DNA from: Bacteroidales bacterium
GTDB lineage: Bacteria; Bacteroidota; Bacteroidia; Bacteroidales; Bacteroidaceae
Assembly: GCA_004557285.1 (NCBI GenBank)
Contig: SFEK01000022.1
Location: forward strand, 1-20,057
Direction of reading: 5' to 3'
Length of the DNA: 20,057 bases
Part shown: positions 1 through 7,394 of the stretch, piece after piece
Layout: each line of letters starts with the position of its first letter
Numbering within the stretch: position 1 is the stretch's first letter
The notes under the pieces: generated by a model
What the model was told of the DNA's origin: nothing
Database searches by the model: none
Seen by the model: only the letters and a program-made list of their open reading frames with translations
Translations under genes and position numbers: made by a program

Positions 1-67
1 GACATAGGTCAAAACACAGAATGGGTTACACCTTATTATATATAGCATTATTATGTACTTTTTTATC

Positions 68-177
68 GTCGCACGACCAAGCAATCTATGGTCGTACGTT
101 CAAAGGGTCTATGGTCGTACGGCGTGAGGTGCTATGGTCGTACGAGCAAAGGGTGCTTGGTCGTACGACCAAAGAAC
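68..177. repeat. 23-bp tandem array with terminal inverted arms
   Basis: The core CTATGGTCGTACG occurs at 86–98, 109–121 and 132–144, and a variant CTTGGTCGTACG occurs at 156–167, giving a regular 23-bp period. The spacer after the core is variably AGCAAAGGGTG-like. CGTACG is itself palindromic, and GGTCGTACGACC (159–170) is a perfect 12-bp dyad. The outer arms 68–83 and 154–169 are inverted repeats matching at 15 of 16 positions, so the whole array could fold into one long stem. The function is unknown. It could be a protein-binding array, a structured RNA, or an intergenic repeat family. Confidence 0.8.
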
Positions 178-180
178 CTT

Positions 181-330
181 TGAACGAGCGTGAACGGGAA
201 TGAACGAAACGGGCTTGAAATGCCATGGTTTCTGAACAGTGTTTGAACGGTAGTGAACGGAAAGGCATAAAAAAAACGCCTGATGGCGTTTGAACTGTTG
301 AAATTTTGAACTGTTGAAAAAAGTTGAACG
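181..330. repeat. Dispersed TGAACG/TGAACT motif cluster
   Basis: TGAACG occurs at 181, 191, 201, 244, 254 and 325, with near-copies TGAACA at 233 and TGAACT at 291 and 307, all in the same orientation. Three copies (181–206) and one pair (244–259) are spaced exactly 10 bp apart, about one helical turn. No gene overlaps the cluster. It follows directly on the 23-bp array and runs into the terminator hairpins of the M23 gene. The role is unknown. Confidence 0.6.
269..291 (-). terminator. Distal intrinsic terminator of the M23 gene
   Basis: On the minus strand a perfect 7-bp stem (AAACGCC/GGCGTTT, plus-strand arms 274–280 and 285–291) with a 4-base loop is followed by an unbroken T run (plus-strand A run 269–276). 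This is a classic Rho-independent terminator. It lies about 100 bp after the M23 stop codon and backs up the stronger hairpin at 317–357. Confidence 0.7.
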
Positions 331-357
331 GCTGGCTGCTCACGCAGGCAGCCGTTC
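317..357 (-). terminator. Proximal intrinsic terminator of the M23 gene
   Basis: The arms 326–339 and 344–357 pair at 13 of 14 positions around a TCAC loop and are very GC-rich. On the minus strand the stem is followed, after a few bases, by six T's (plus-strand A's 317–322). It lies about 37 bp downstream of the M23 gene stop, the expected place for its terminator. Confidence 0.8.
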
Positions 358-393
358 GCTGTATATAAAAACTTTAACAATTATGAGTGCATG

Positions 394-1347
394 TTATGAA
401 TAACGTAGGATTTGTCCCGGACGAATGCGCATACGCTTGGTGATATGGTTCAGCTTGCACAATTCATCAACGGTGGTATTACGCTTGCGGGCAATCGACT
501 GGAGGGTTTCTCCGCGTGCCACCTTGTGGTAACGCACATCCTGCATTGCGGTGCTCTGCGCTCTACGCTCGCTCTGGTTGTTGGCGTCAACCGCAGCTGT
601 TGAGGATGCCTCATCGTTGGTCTTCTCAGTACGAGCCTTGGCTGCCATATCAATATCCTTGGCATAACGACTCTTGCGGAACATATAAGTATCGGCCGTG
701 ACATCCTGGTTGACAAAGTCGAACAACAATGCAGGGTCGAGAGCCACGCCACAAAGACGAGTTTCAAAATGCAGATGCGAACCTGTGCTTCGACCGGTGT
801 TGCCACCCAGTCCGATGGGATCGCCAGCACGCACCACCTGGTTTTCGCTCACCAAGTGCTTTGACATGTGGCCATAGATGGTTTCCAAACCGTTGTTGTG
901 GCGTATCACCACATAGTTGCCATAACCATTGGCCTCATACTTGACGATGCGCACCTTTCCGCTGAAAGCTGAACGGATGGTATCTCCAATATACACCTTT
1001 ACGTCGATGCCTTTATGCATACGTCCCCATCTGCGTCCGAAATTAGAGGTGATGACCCTACTGGTGGTAGGCATACAGAAATGCCTTAGATTGATGAGGA
1101 ATGAATCGGGAACATTGCTGGTGCGATGTGCGTATTTATTGCTCCACTCGCTGTACAGCTGTGCAGAGGGAGTGCCACTTTGCTCTTTGTTGATGATATT
1201 GCGCAAGGCAAGTGTATCAACCGTCTTCATTCGTCTGTCGATAGGCGCTTGTCTGGCAAGCAGGTCCTGAGCAGAAGCCGCTACAGAAGTACACACCATC
1301 AATGTCGTAAACGCCAATGTCTTTATTGTTTTCTTCAAGTACATCAT
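394..1347 (-). CDS. Secreted M23 peptidoglycan endopeptidase with C-terminal LysM
   Basis: 317 aa. An N-terminal signal peptide (hydrophobic to about residue 26, ending ASAQ) sends it across the inner membrane. Residues about 95–210 form an M23 (lysostaphin/NlpD-like) zinc metallopeptidase domain: HKGID supplies ligands H111 and D115, and the downstream motif HLHFE supplies H191/H193, with H160 in YGHMS. These are all the usual catalytic and zinc residues, so the enzyme should be active on peptidoglycan cross-bridges or stems. A Ser/Ala/Asn-rich linker (about 235–268) leads to one LysM domain (about 271–316, YHKVARGETLQSIA to PGQILRYS) that binds glycan chains. It starts with two adjacent ATGs (1347 and 1344). 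Its own promoter lies 110 bp upstream and two terminators follow. It is probably a cell-wall remodelling enzyme; the exact bond cleaved cannot be read from sequence. Confidence 0.9.
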   Translation of the reverse strand: MMYLKKTIKTLAFTTLMVCTSVAASAQDLLARQAPIDRRMKTVDTLALRNIINKEQSGTPSAQLYSEWSNKYAHRTSNVPDSFLINLRHFCMPTTSRVITSNFGRRWGRMHKGIDVKVYIGDTIRSAFSGKVRIVKYEANGYGNYVVIRHNNGLETIYGHMSKHLVSENQVVRAGDPIGLGGNTGRSTGSHLHFETRLCGVALDPALLFDFVNQDVTADTYMFRKSRYAKDIDMAAKARTEKTNDEASSTAAVDANNQSERRAQSTAMQDVRYHKVARGETLQSIARKRNTTVDELCKLNHITKRMRIRPGQILRYS

Positions 1348-1457
1348 TTGCTTTATAGATTAACATCAGGTCGAACATCAACCACAATGTATTTTTTCAT
1401 TCATGATGAGCACAGGACAAACACAACACATTTGCCCTCCCCATCCAAAAATCGTTG

Positions 1458-1465
1458 CAAAGATA
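1458..1465 (-). promoter_or_regulatory. Bacteroidota -7 element upstream of the M23 gene
   Basis: The minus strand reads TATCTTTG, a match to the Bacteroidota TAnnTTTG -7 box, 110 bp upstream of the M23 start. A TTG lies about 17 bp further upstream, slightly closer than the usual 19–21 bp, so the -33 part is weak. Confidence 0.5.
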
Positions 1466-1536
1466 ATAAAAAAACGGCAAAGCAACACTCGTTGTTAACA
1501 GTTTTATTGACACTTTAACAATTCAATCGACTGAAA

Positions 1537-3636
1537 TCAGGAGATGGCCGCCCAGTTGATGTTGCTTTTGCGCAACGCATCCAAGTGGTGCCACAGCATG
1601 GCATATTCCGTTTTTTGGCAAAGCGGGTCGGCATCCACAATTTTCTGCGCCTCGTCGCGTGCCAGCTGCACCAGCTGTCCGTCACGGGCAATGTCTGCGA
1701 TCTTCAGGTCGAAGGCCATGCCGCTCTGTTGCGTGCCTTCCAGGTCGCCGGGGCCACGAAGTTTCAAGTCGGCCTCAGCAATAAGGAAACCGTCGTTGGT
1801 GTCGCACATGATGTTGATGCGCTTGCGGGTTTCCTCAGAGAGACTGCGCTTGCTCACCAGGATGCAATACGACTGGTCGGCACCTCGCCCCACCCTGCCC
1901 CTCAACTGGTGCAGTTGAGACAGTCCAAAACGTTCGGCATTGAGAATGACCATGACCGAGGCATTGGGTACATTCACCCCCACCTCGATAACGGTAGTGG
2001 CCACCAGGATCTGTGTTTCTCCTGACACAAAGCGGCGCATCTCCTCCTCTTTCTCCATTGCCTTCATTTGGCCATGCACCTTGCTCAGCCTCATGTCGGG
2101 GAACACCTCTTTCAACACCTCGAAACCTTCCTCCAGGTTCTTCAAATCGATTTTCTCGCTCTCTTTGATCAAAGGGAACACGATATACGCCTGTCTGCCC
2201 TCGTTGATTTGTTGCCGTATGCCGGCATAAAGACTGGTCATCTGGTCGTCAAACTTATGCAGCGTATATACCGGTTTGCGCCCTGGCGGCAATTCGTCGA
2301 TGACGCTCACGTCCAAGTCGCCGTATATGGTCATGGCCAATGTACGGGGGATGGGCGTGGCAGTCATCACCAGCACATGAGGAGGATTAGTGCTTTTCGC
2401 CCACAGGCGGGCACGCTGTTCCACACCGAAGCGGTGCTGCTCATCGACAACCACAAACCCAAGGTTGGCAAACTGCACCGTATCCTCGATGACAGCATGG
2501 GTACCCACAAGGATTTTCACACGACCGTCAACCAATGCTTCGAGCACCTCACGCCGGCGTTTGCCTTTCACCATTCCCGTGAGCAACTCTACCCGTACAT
2601 CCATATCCCCCAAAAACGACCTGATGGTGGCCAGATGCTGTTCGGCCAAAATCTCGGTGGGAGCCATGATGCACGCCTGAAACCCGTTGTCGATGGCAAT
2701 GAGCATGCACATGAGTGCCACAAGAGTCTTGCCGCTGCCCACGTCGCCCTGCAACAGTCGGTTCATCTGCCGACCTGACCCCATATCACCACGTATTTCC
2801 CTGATGACCCTTTTCTGCGCTCCCGTCAACGGAAAAGGAAGATGATGGTAGTAAAAATCGTTGAACACCTGTCCCACGCTGGAAAACACATACCCACGAT
2901 ACTTGCGGCGATGGTCATTGGCATAGCGCAGGATGTTGAGCTGTACATAAAACAATTCTTCAAACTTAAGCCGATAACGGGCTTGTGCCACATCATCGGG
3001 AGTCTTGGGGTAATGGATTTTTCGGAATGCCTCGTCACGCGAAACCATATTGAGAGGCCGGGTGATAAAGGGCGGCAGCGTTTCGGCTATCGGTTCATGC
3101 AGACGCTCAAGCATACTCTTGGTAAGTTTCTCAATGGCACGCGAGGTGATGCCGGCCTTCTTCATCTTCTCAGTAGTCACATAATAGGGCTGCATCCCCA
3201 TCTGCGACAGCTGAAGTTCTGATACAGGGTCGATGTCGGGATGGGCAAACTGATAACGGCCATTATAAACCGTGGGGCGCCCAAAGATGATGTAATCAAT
3301 GCCCGGCTTGTAGGTTTCCATGATATATTTGGCACCTGTAAACCACACCAGGTCGGCCACGGCCGTACCATCAAAGACATGAGCCACCAGCCGGGTGCGC
3401 CGCGGCCCCATCTCAAAAGTTTCATAACTGAGGATGTGAGCACAAATCTGCACGAAAGGCATTTCGCCGTGCATCTCGCCGATTTTATAGATACGGCTTC
3501 TGTCTATATGTTTATAGGGATAATATTCCAGTAGTTCACCGAATGTGGTAATGCCCAACTCTTGAGACAGCAGAGCCTTGCGGCGTGGTCCCACGCCGGG
3601 CAAGAACTGGATATCCTGATCTAAGACGTTGAGCAT
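1537..3636 (-). CDS. recG: ATP-dependent DNA helicase RecG
   Basis: 699 aa, the normal length for RecG, the double-stranded DNA translocase that remodels stalled forks and branched recombination intermediates in the cytoplasm. The N-terminal wedge/OB region starts with a helix-hairpin-like FLPGVGPRRKALL (11–23). The SF2 motor carries Walker A GDVGSGKT (297–304), motif Ia APTEILAEQH, Walker B DEQH (398–401) followed by RFGVEQR, motif III TATPIPRT (425–432) and motif VI QLHQLRGRVGRG. All catalytic motifs are intact. The start is 30 bp after the ispD stop, so it is probably the last gene of the pdxJ–DJ-1–ispD–recG operon. No terminator is obvious in the 189 bp before the M23 gene. Confidence 0.97.
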   Translation of the reverse strand: MLNVLDQDIQFLPGVGPRRKALLSQELGITTFGELLEYYPYKHIDRSRIYKIGEMHGEMPFVQICAHILSYETFEMGPRRTRLVAHVFDGTAVADLVWFTGAKYIMETYKPGIDYIIFGRPTVYNGRYQFAHPDIDPVSELQLSQMGMQPYYVTTEKMKKAGITSRAIEKLTKSMLERLHEPIAETLPPFITRPLNMVSRDEAFRKIHYPKTPDDVAQARYRLKFEELFYVQLNILRYANDHRRKYRGYVFSSVGQVFNDFYYHHLPFPLTGAQKRVIREIRGDMGSGRQMNRLLQGDVGSGKTLVALMCMLIAIDNGFQACIMAPTEILAEQHLATIRSFLGDMDVRVELLTGMVKGKRRREVLEALVDGRVKILVGTHAVIEDTVQFANLGFVVVDEQHRFGVEQRARLWAKSTNPPHVLVMTATPIPRTLAMTIYGDLDVSVIDELPPGRKPVYTLHKFDDQMTSLYAGIRQQINEGRQAYIVFPLIKESEKIDLKNLEEGFEVLKEVFPDMRLSKVHGQMKAMEKEEEMRRFVSGETQILVATTVIEVGVNVPNASVMVILNAERFGLSQLHQLRGRVGRGADQSYCILVSKRSLSEETRKRINIMCDTNDGFLIAEADLKLRGPGDLEGTQQSGMAFDLKIADIARDGQLVQLARDEAQKIVDADPLCQKTEYAMLWHHLDALRKSNINWAAIS

Positions 3637-3666
3637 TACACCTTAATTATATATGACCAATCACAC

Positions 3667-4332
3667 CTAAACCAACACACGGGCAATCTTGAGGTCGTAG
3701 GGAGTGGTAATCTTGATGTTCTCGCGATTGCCTTCCACGAGAGTGACCTGCTGCCCATAGGCTTCTACCACCGAGGCATCGTCGGTAAACGCCGGCTGGT
3801 ACTCTTGGGCATAAGCCGCCTTGAGCAGGGCGATATCGAAGGTCTGAGGTGTCTGTACCAAACGATAGTCGTCTCTTGGCACGGTATGGCTTCCGCCCTC
3901 AGGCTCAAGTAGTCTCACGGTCTCAACGATAGGTGCCACAGGCACTACAGCCTTTGCCTCTTTAGCCATGTCGAAACATCGGCGTATCACCTCGATGGAG
4001 GCAAACGGGCGCACTCCGTCGTGAACACCTATCACGCCATCAGCATCGTCGGGCACAAGTGACAGACCATTTTTCACAGACTGGAAACGAGTCTCTCCCC
4101 CATCAGCCACCACATGGGCAGTGGTGAAATGATAGTTCTTGCAAAGGTCAGCCCAATACTCCTGCTGGTTTTTGGGCAACACCAATATCATTTTCAAATT
4201 GCTGTCGTATTCACGGAATCGCTTGATGGTGCGCATCAGCACAGGCAATCCGTTGAGGGGCAGGAACTGCTTGGGGATGCACGACCCCATGCGCAGTCCT
4301 TGTCCTCCAGCCACAATAATGAGATAATCCAT
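3667..4332 (-). CDS. ispD: 2-C-methyl-D-erythritol 4-phosphate cytidylyltransferase
   Basis: 221 aa, typical for IspD, which joins MEP to CTP to give CDP-methylerythritol, the third step of the MEP isoprenoid pathway. The N-terminal nucleotide-binding signature is [10 protein letters not shown] followed by IPKQFLP (with K21). HDGVRPF (104–110) and the C-terminal TDDASVVE and [13 protein letters not shown] complete the family pattern. The usual 'AAG' reads 'VAG' here, a mild substitution. It starts 6 bp after the DJ-1 gene stop and ends 30 bp before recG, so it is very likely co-transcribed with both. The ispD–recG pairing has no known biochemical logic and is probably housekeeping clustering. 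Confidence 0.96.
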   Translation of the reverse strand: MDYLIIVAGGQGLRMGSCIPKQFLPLNGLPVLMRTIKRFREYDSNLKMILVLPKNQQEYWADLCKNYHFTTAHVVADGGETRFQSVKNGLSLVPDDADGVIGVHDGVRPFASIEVIRRCFDMAKEAKAVVPVAPIVETVRLLEPEGGSHTVPRDDYRLVQTPQTFDIALLKAAYAQEYQPAFTDDASVVEAYGQQVTLVEGNRENIKITTPYDLKIARVLV

Positions 4333-4338
4333 AGGCGG

Positions 4339-4905
4339 TTATTTAAGCATAAGATGTTTATACATCATGCCTTCAGCGATACCGTCGGCCGTATTCCGGT
4401 CTGTCAGCATGGCCAACAAGGCATAAGCGTAGGGCAGCGTTGCCGCCGGGCCTTCGCCCGTGATGATATTGCCATCCACGGTGAACAGTTCGTGGGTATA
4501 TTCGGCTCCCTCCATGTATTTTTCAAAACCCGGATAGCAGGTGGCACGTTTGCCGCTGAGCAGCCCCAGTGCACCGGGCACCATGGGTGCAGCGCAAATG
4601 GCAGCAATGAGTTTCCCCTCCTTGTTCTGTTCGAGCAAAGCTCTGCGCACCCCCACATGGTCGTTGAGGTTGGTGGCACCGGGCAGCCCACCGGGCAGCA
4701 TCAGCAAGTCGGCATCCTTCAGGTCGGCCTCCTCGAAGAGCAAGTCTGCCTGTATGGCCACCCCATGGGCCGACTCCACCATACGGTTGCCCGTAACGCT
4801 CACGGTTTTGAAATCCACACCTGTACGACGCATGATGTCTAATGGGATAAGAGCCTCGATGTCTTCAAATCCCGTAGCCAGAAATTCATAAACTTTCTTT
4901 GCCAT
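4339..4905 (-). CDS. DJ-1/PfpI (YajL-like) family protein
   Basis: 188 aa from the ATG at 4905, the usual DJ-1 length. The frame stays open back to 5031, but an upstream start would overlap the end of pdxJ and add about 43 residues without family character, whereas MAKKVYEFLATGFEDIEALI matches the family start. The nucleophile elbow AAICAAP places the reactive cysteine at C104, and the conserved acidic partner is E17. DJ-1/YajL proteins act in the cytoplasm in protection against oxidative or glycation damage, and glyoxalase or deglycase activities have been claimed and disputed. The family name is secure but the exact activity is not. It sits 62 bp after pdxJ and 6 bp before ispD. Confidence 0.9.
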   Translation of the reverse strand: MAKKVYEFLATGFEDIEALIPLDIMRRTGVDFKTVSVTGNRMVESAHGVAIQADLLFEEADLKDADLLMLPGGLPGATNLNDHVGVRRALLEQNKEGKLIAAICAAPMVPGALGLLSGKRATCYPGFEKYMEGAEYTHELFTVDGNIITGEGPAATLPYAYALLAMLTDRNTADGIAEGMMYKHLMLK

Positions 4906-4967
4906 AACAAAATCTGTTTTAATAGGTTTTTCTTTGATATTTGAGATTATAAGGTTGTTTTCCGTCA

Positions 4968-5681
4968 TCATTTCAGACAGGCGAGATATGCCTTGATGGT
5001 GCTGTCGAAGCCCATATACAAAGCATCGCAAACCAGCGCATGTCCGATGCTCACCTCATCCAGCCAAGGAATGTTGCGGTGGAAGAAGGTAAGGTTCTGC
5101 AGGCTGAGGTCGTGGCCGGCATTAAGCCCCAGCCCCACCTGTCGTGCCACTTTGGCGGCAGCGATGAATGGCTTGATGGCCTCATCACGGTCGGTGGCAT
5201 ATCCTGCAGCATAAGGCTCGGTGTAAAGTTCCACCCGGTCGGAGCCAGTCTCCTTGGCGGCAGCCACCATCTCCTCGTCAGGGTCAACAAAGATGGAGGT
5301 ACGTATGCCTGCTTCCTTGAAACGCCCTATGATGTCGGTCAGGAACCCCTTGTTTTCCTTGGTGTCCCAACCATGGTTGCTGGTTATCTGGTTGTCGGCA
5401 TCGGGCACCAGTGTCACCTGTGTGGGTTTCACCTCAAGCACCAGATCAACATACTTGCCGATGGGGTTTCCCTCGATGTTGAACTCTGTGGTGATGACGG
5501 GGCGGATATCCCTCACATCCTGATATCTGATGTGTCGCTCATCGGGGCGTGGATGCACGGTAATACCCTGTGCACCAAATTTTTCGCAGTCTATTGCCAC
5601 CTGCAGGACATTGGGATTATTGCCTCCTCTGGCATTGCGCACCGTGGCCACTTTATTGATATTAACGCTTAATTTTGTCAT
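4968..5681 (-). CDS. pdxJ: Pyridoxine 5'-phosphate synthase
   Basis: 237 aa, standard for PdxJ, the TIM-barrel enzyme that condenses 1-deoxyxylulose 5-phosphate with 3-amino-2-oxopropyl phosphate to make pyridoxine 5'-phosphate (the DXP-dependent vitamin B6 route). Visible signatures are NINKVATVRNARGG (7–20), ITVHPRPDERHI (40–51, with H43, R45 and H50 at the active site), E70 in TEFNIEG, and GLNAGHDLS with H190. The 'NINK' form in place of proteobacterial 'NIDH' is, as I recall, usual in Bacteroidota. It is the first gene of the minus-strand operon and diverges from nadK across 145 bp. It shares the DXP precursor with the MEP pathway, in which the downstream ispD acts. Confidence 0.96.
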   Translation of the reverse strand: MTKLSVNINKVATVRNARGGNNPNVLQVAIDCEKFGAQGITVHPRPDERHIRYQDVRDIRPVITTEFNIEGNPIGKYVDLVLEVKPTQVTLVPDADNQITSNHGWDTKENKGFLTDIIGRFKEAGIRTSIFVDPDEEMVAAAKETGSDRVELYTEPYAAGYATDRDEAIKPFIAAAKVARQVGLGLNAGHDLSLQNLTFFHRNIPWLDEVSIGHALVCDALYMGFDSTIKAYLACLK

Positions 5682-5731
5682 TTTTCGCTAAATTATTTTG
5701 TTCACTGTATGTGTTATTCATTAATAATGTG

Positions 5732-5739
5732 TATTTTTG
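5732..5739 (+). promoter_or_regulatory. -7 element upstream of nadK
   Basis: TATTTTTG fits TAnnTTTG and lies 88–95 bp upstream of the nadK ATG in the pdxJ–nadK divergent region. No well-spaced -33 TTTG is visible (the nearest TTTG, at 5697, is 31 bp away), so support comes from the -7 box and its position only. Confidence 0.4.
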
Positions 5740-5826
5740 CAGCTGTTTCTGCATCGGCAAAGTTACAAAATGTTTATCATTTACAAGCATATTCTGCCAA
5801 TAAAAACATTATAAAAAATAAAAAAT

Positions 5827-6714
5827 ATGATGACGCGCAAACTGAAGTTCGCATTATTCGGCAATATATACCAGACCAAGAAGTCGGCAAACATCGACAA
5901 AATCATGGAATATCTCACCCGTAGGGGGGCAGATGTATGTATAGAAAGGAGTTTTTACGACTTTCTTGTTTCCAAGGACAAACTGCAAGACTACGAGGTG
6001 GAATTGTTTGAGGGCAGCAACTTTTCTGCTGATTTTGTGGTGTCGCTGGGTGGCGACGGCACCTTGTTGCGTGCTGCCGGCTATGTGGGCGAGAAGGGTA
6101 CTCCCATTTTGGGTGTCAACATGGGGCGTCTGGGATTTCTGGCCGACATCGTTCCGGCAGAGATTGAGAGTGCCATGGATGCGCTTTATGCCGACGACTA
6201 TGCCATAGAGAGCCACTCGGTGGTGTGTGTCTATGCCGACGGTTGCCAGTTGCCCAACAACGGTTGTGCGCTCAACGACATTGCGGTGCTCAAGCGCGAC
6301 AATGCCTCAATGATTTCCATCAAGGCATGCATCAACGGCGAATATCTGGTCACCTATCAGGCTGATGGCTTGATCGTGAGCACTCCTACGGGTTCTACCG
6401 CCTATTCGTTGTCCAACGGAGGCCCCATCATTGTGCCCCAGACCAGCACGCTGTGCCTCACTCCTGTGGCCCCCCACAGCCTCAACATCCGCCCGATTGT
6501 CATTCCCGACAATGCCACCGTCACGCTCACCGTGAGCAGCCGAAGCCACAACTTCCTCATCGCCATCGACGGTCAGTCGGCCTCTTGTGCCGAAGACAAG
6601 GTGCTCACCATCTGCAAAGCTCCTTACGATGTGAACATCGTGAAGCGCACAGGCAGCAAATATTTCTCCACCCTGAGAGAGAAAATGATGTGGGGAAAAG
6701 ACACAAGGGGATAA
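5827..6714 (+). CDS. nadK: NAD kinase
   Basis: 295 aa, normal for bacterial NAD kinase, which phosphorylates NAD to NADP in the cytoplasm. It contains the catalytic GGDGT motif (75–79) followed by LLRAAGYVGEKGTPILGVN, then MGRLGFLAD. The substrate-binding ND pair is at 150–151, and the glycine-rich DGLIVSTPTGSTAYSLS stretch starts at 180. Two consecutive ATGs (5827 and 5830) are possible starts and both keep the full fold. The gene is alone on the plus strand, divergent from pdxJ, and I see no clear terminator after it. Its 3' side opens into the repeat-bearing intergenic region. Confidence 0.97.
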   Translation: MMTRKLKFALFGNIYQTKKSANIDKIMEYLTRRGADVCIERSFYDFLVSKDKLQDYEVELFEGSNFSADFVVSLGGDGTLLRAAGYVGEKGTPILGVNMGRLGFLADIVPAEIESAMDALYADDYAIESHSVVCVYADGCQLPNNGCALNDIAVLKRDNASMISIKACINGEYLVTYQADGLIVSTPTGSTAYSLSNGGPIIVPQTSTLCLTPVAPHSLNIRPIVIPDNATVTLTVSSRSHNFLIAIDGQSASCAEDKVLTICKAPYDVNIVKRTGSKYFSTLREKMMWGKDTRG

Positions 6715-6903
6715 GAAGCAAGATGACTGTAATTACATATAGCAAGTAAAAACTTTGTTTTGCTGACACCCTGCCTTTACCAAATGCCCAATTTTTGCGA
6801 TATTTTCGCCCAGCCCTTGTGATGTTCTGAAAAACGGCAAAAATTCAAGGCTTGTTTCAAGGCATTTTCATGGTCATTTTGCCTCTAAAGGCATGGACTT
6901 CCT

Positions 6904-7047
6904 GAGTGAATAGGGCTTTCACTACTTGAGTGAATAGGGCTTCCACTGCCTGAGTGAATAGGGCTTCCACTGCTTGAGTGAATAGGGCTTCCACTCCATG
7001 AGTGAATAGGGTATTCACTCTGCAAGTGAATGGGTGTTCACCCATCA
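6904..7047. repeat. 24-bp tandem array of hairpin units
   Basis: Six head-to-tail units start at 6904, 6928, 6952, 6976, 7000 and 7024, exactly 24 bp apart. The consensus starts GAGTGAATAGGGCTTCCACT. Each unit is an imperfect or perfect dyad: AGTGAA, loop TAGGGCT, TTCACT in unit 1; AGTGAA/TTCACT again in unit 5; and GTGAA/TTCAC in unit 6. Changes in one arm are sometimes matched in the other. A related hairpin with different bases, AGCGAA/TTCGCT, follows at about 7072–7086. The sequence is unrelated to the array at 68–177, but the unit size, internal symmetry and placement near gene 3' ends are alike. Confidence 0.85.
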
Positions 7048-7334
7048 AGTGCTTCGTTTTCCACCTGCAGAGCGAACCCTTCGCTCATTTTCCGTTGCTA
7101 TTTTCAAAAAAATCCCGACACTTTTCAAAAGTCAAAATGTAAGCACAAACCATTGTTTTGTTGCTTAATGACAATTCTTGGACACTCGACAATCCCTGAG
7201 GTGGGGCGTATGGATGCCACCCTAAATCTGTAGCTGTTTATCCACATACATATGATGCAGCTTATGGGCTGCAGGATACTGTTGATTAAAATCAGTTTTG
7301 TGTAAAAACATAAATGTTTTAGGTGTTTATATAT

Positions 7335-7369
7335 AAAAAAGAGGATATGCCATTAGCGGCATATCCTCT
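7335..7369 (-). terminator. Intrinsic terminator of the T9SS cargo operon
   Basis: A perfect 12-bp stem (plus-strand arms 7340–7351 and 7358–7369, AGAGGATATGCC and its complement) encloses a 6-base loop. On the minus strand it is followed directly by a run of T's (plus-strand A's 7335–7340). It begins 25 bp after the LRR gene stop, so it should end the two-gene transcript. Confidence 0.88.
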
Positions 7370-7394
7370 ATAAGGTCGGATGGTTTAGGAATGC

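Larger units (their letters stand above)
1..393. other. Repeat-rich intergenic region
   Basis: No convincing gene lies here. The short open frames on both strands run through tandem repeats and have no recognisable protein character. From left to right the region holds about 65 AT-rich bases, a 23-bp tandem array (86 to about 177) flanked by inverted arms, scattered TGAACG motifs (181–330), and two hairpins with T-tracts on the minus strand that can end transcription of the M23 peptidase gene. The repeats and terminators are listed separately. Confidence 0.7.
6715..7394. other. Convergent intergenic region with a hairpin repeat array
   Basis: The 680 bp lie between the 3' ends of nadK (plus) and the LRR gene (minus). 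They hold the 24-bp tandem array (6904–7047), a further perfect hairpin AGCGAACCCTTCGCT just after it, a lone perfect DnaA-box sequence TTATCCACA at 7238–7246, and the LRR gene terminator near the right end. A 63-residue minus-strand open frame across the array is a by-product of its 24-bp (8-codon) period and is not called as a gene. I see no other coding signal. Confidence 0.7.

Noticed and set aside
68..177. CRISPR array
   Set aside because: The units are only 23 bp including the variable part, the spacers are about 10 bp and similar to each other, and no cas genes are present.
86..380. Two overlapping minus-strand open frames of 82–85 residues in the first repeat region
   Set aside because: They read through the tandem repeats and terminator hairpins and show no domain, signal peptide or coding pattern.
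2068..2778. 236-codon plus-strand open frame
   Set aside because: It is a shadow of the recG helicase core on the opposite strand, His/Gln-rich with no family features.
6857..7048. 63-residue minus-strand open frame with an octapeptide repeat (VEALFTQA)
   Set aside because: It is a direct by-product of the 24-bp DNA repeat (8 codons per unit). It has no ribosome-binding site or promoter, and the dyad symmetry of the units explains the pattern better.
7238..7246. Perfect DnaA box TTATCCACA
   Set aside because: It is a single copy with no neighbouring boxes, no AT-rich unwinding region and no dnaA or dnaN nearby, so chance occurrence is likely.
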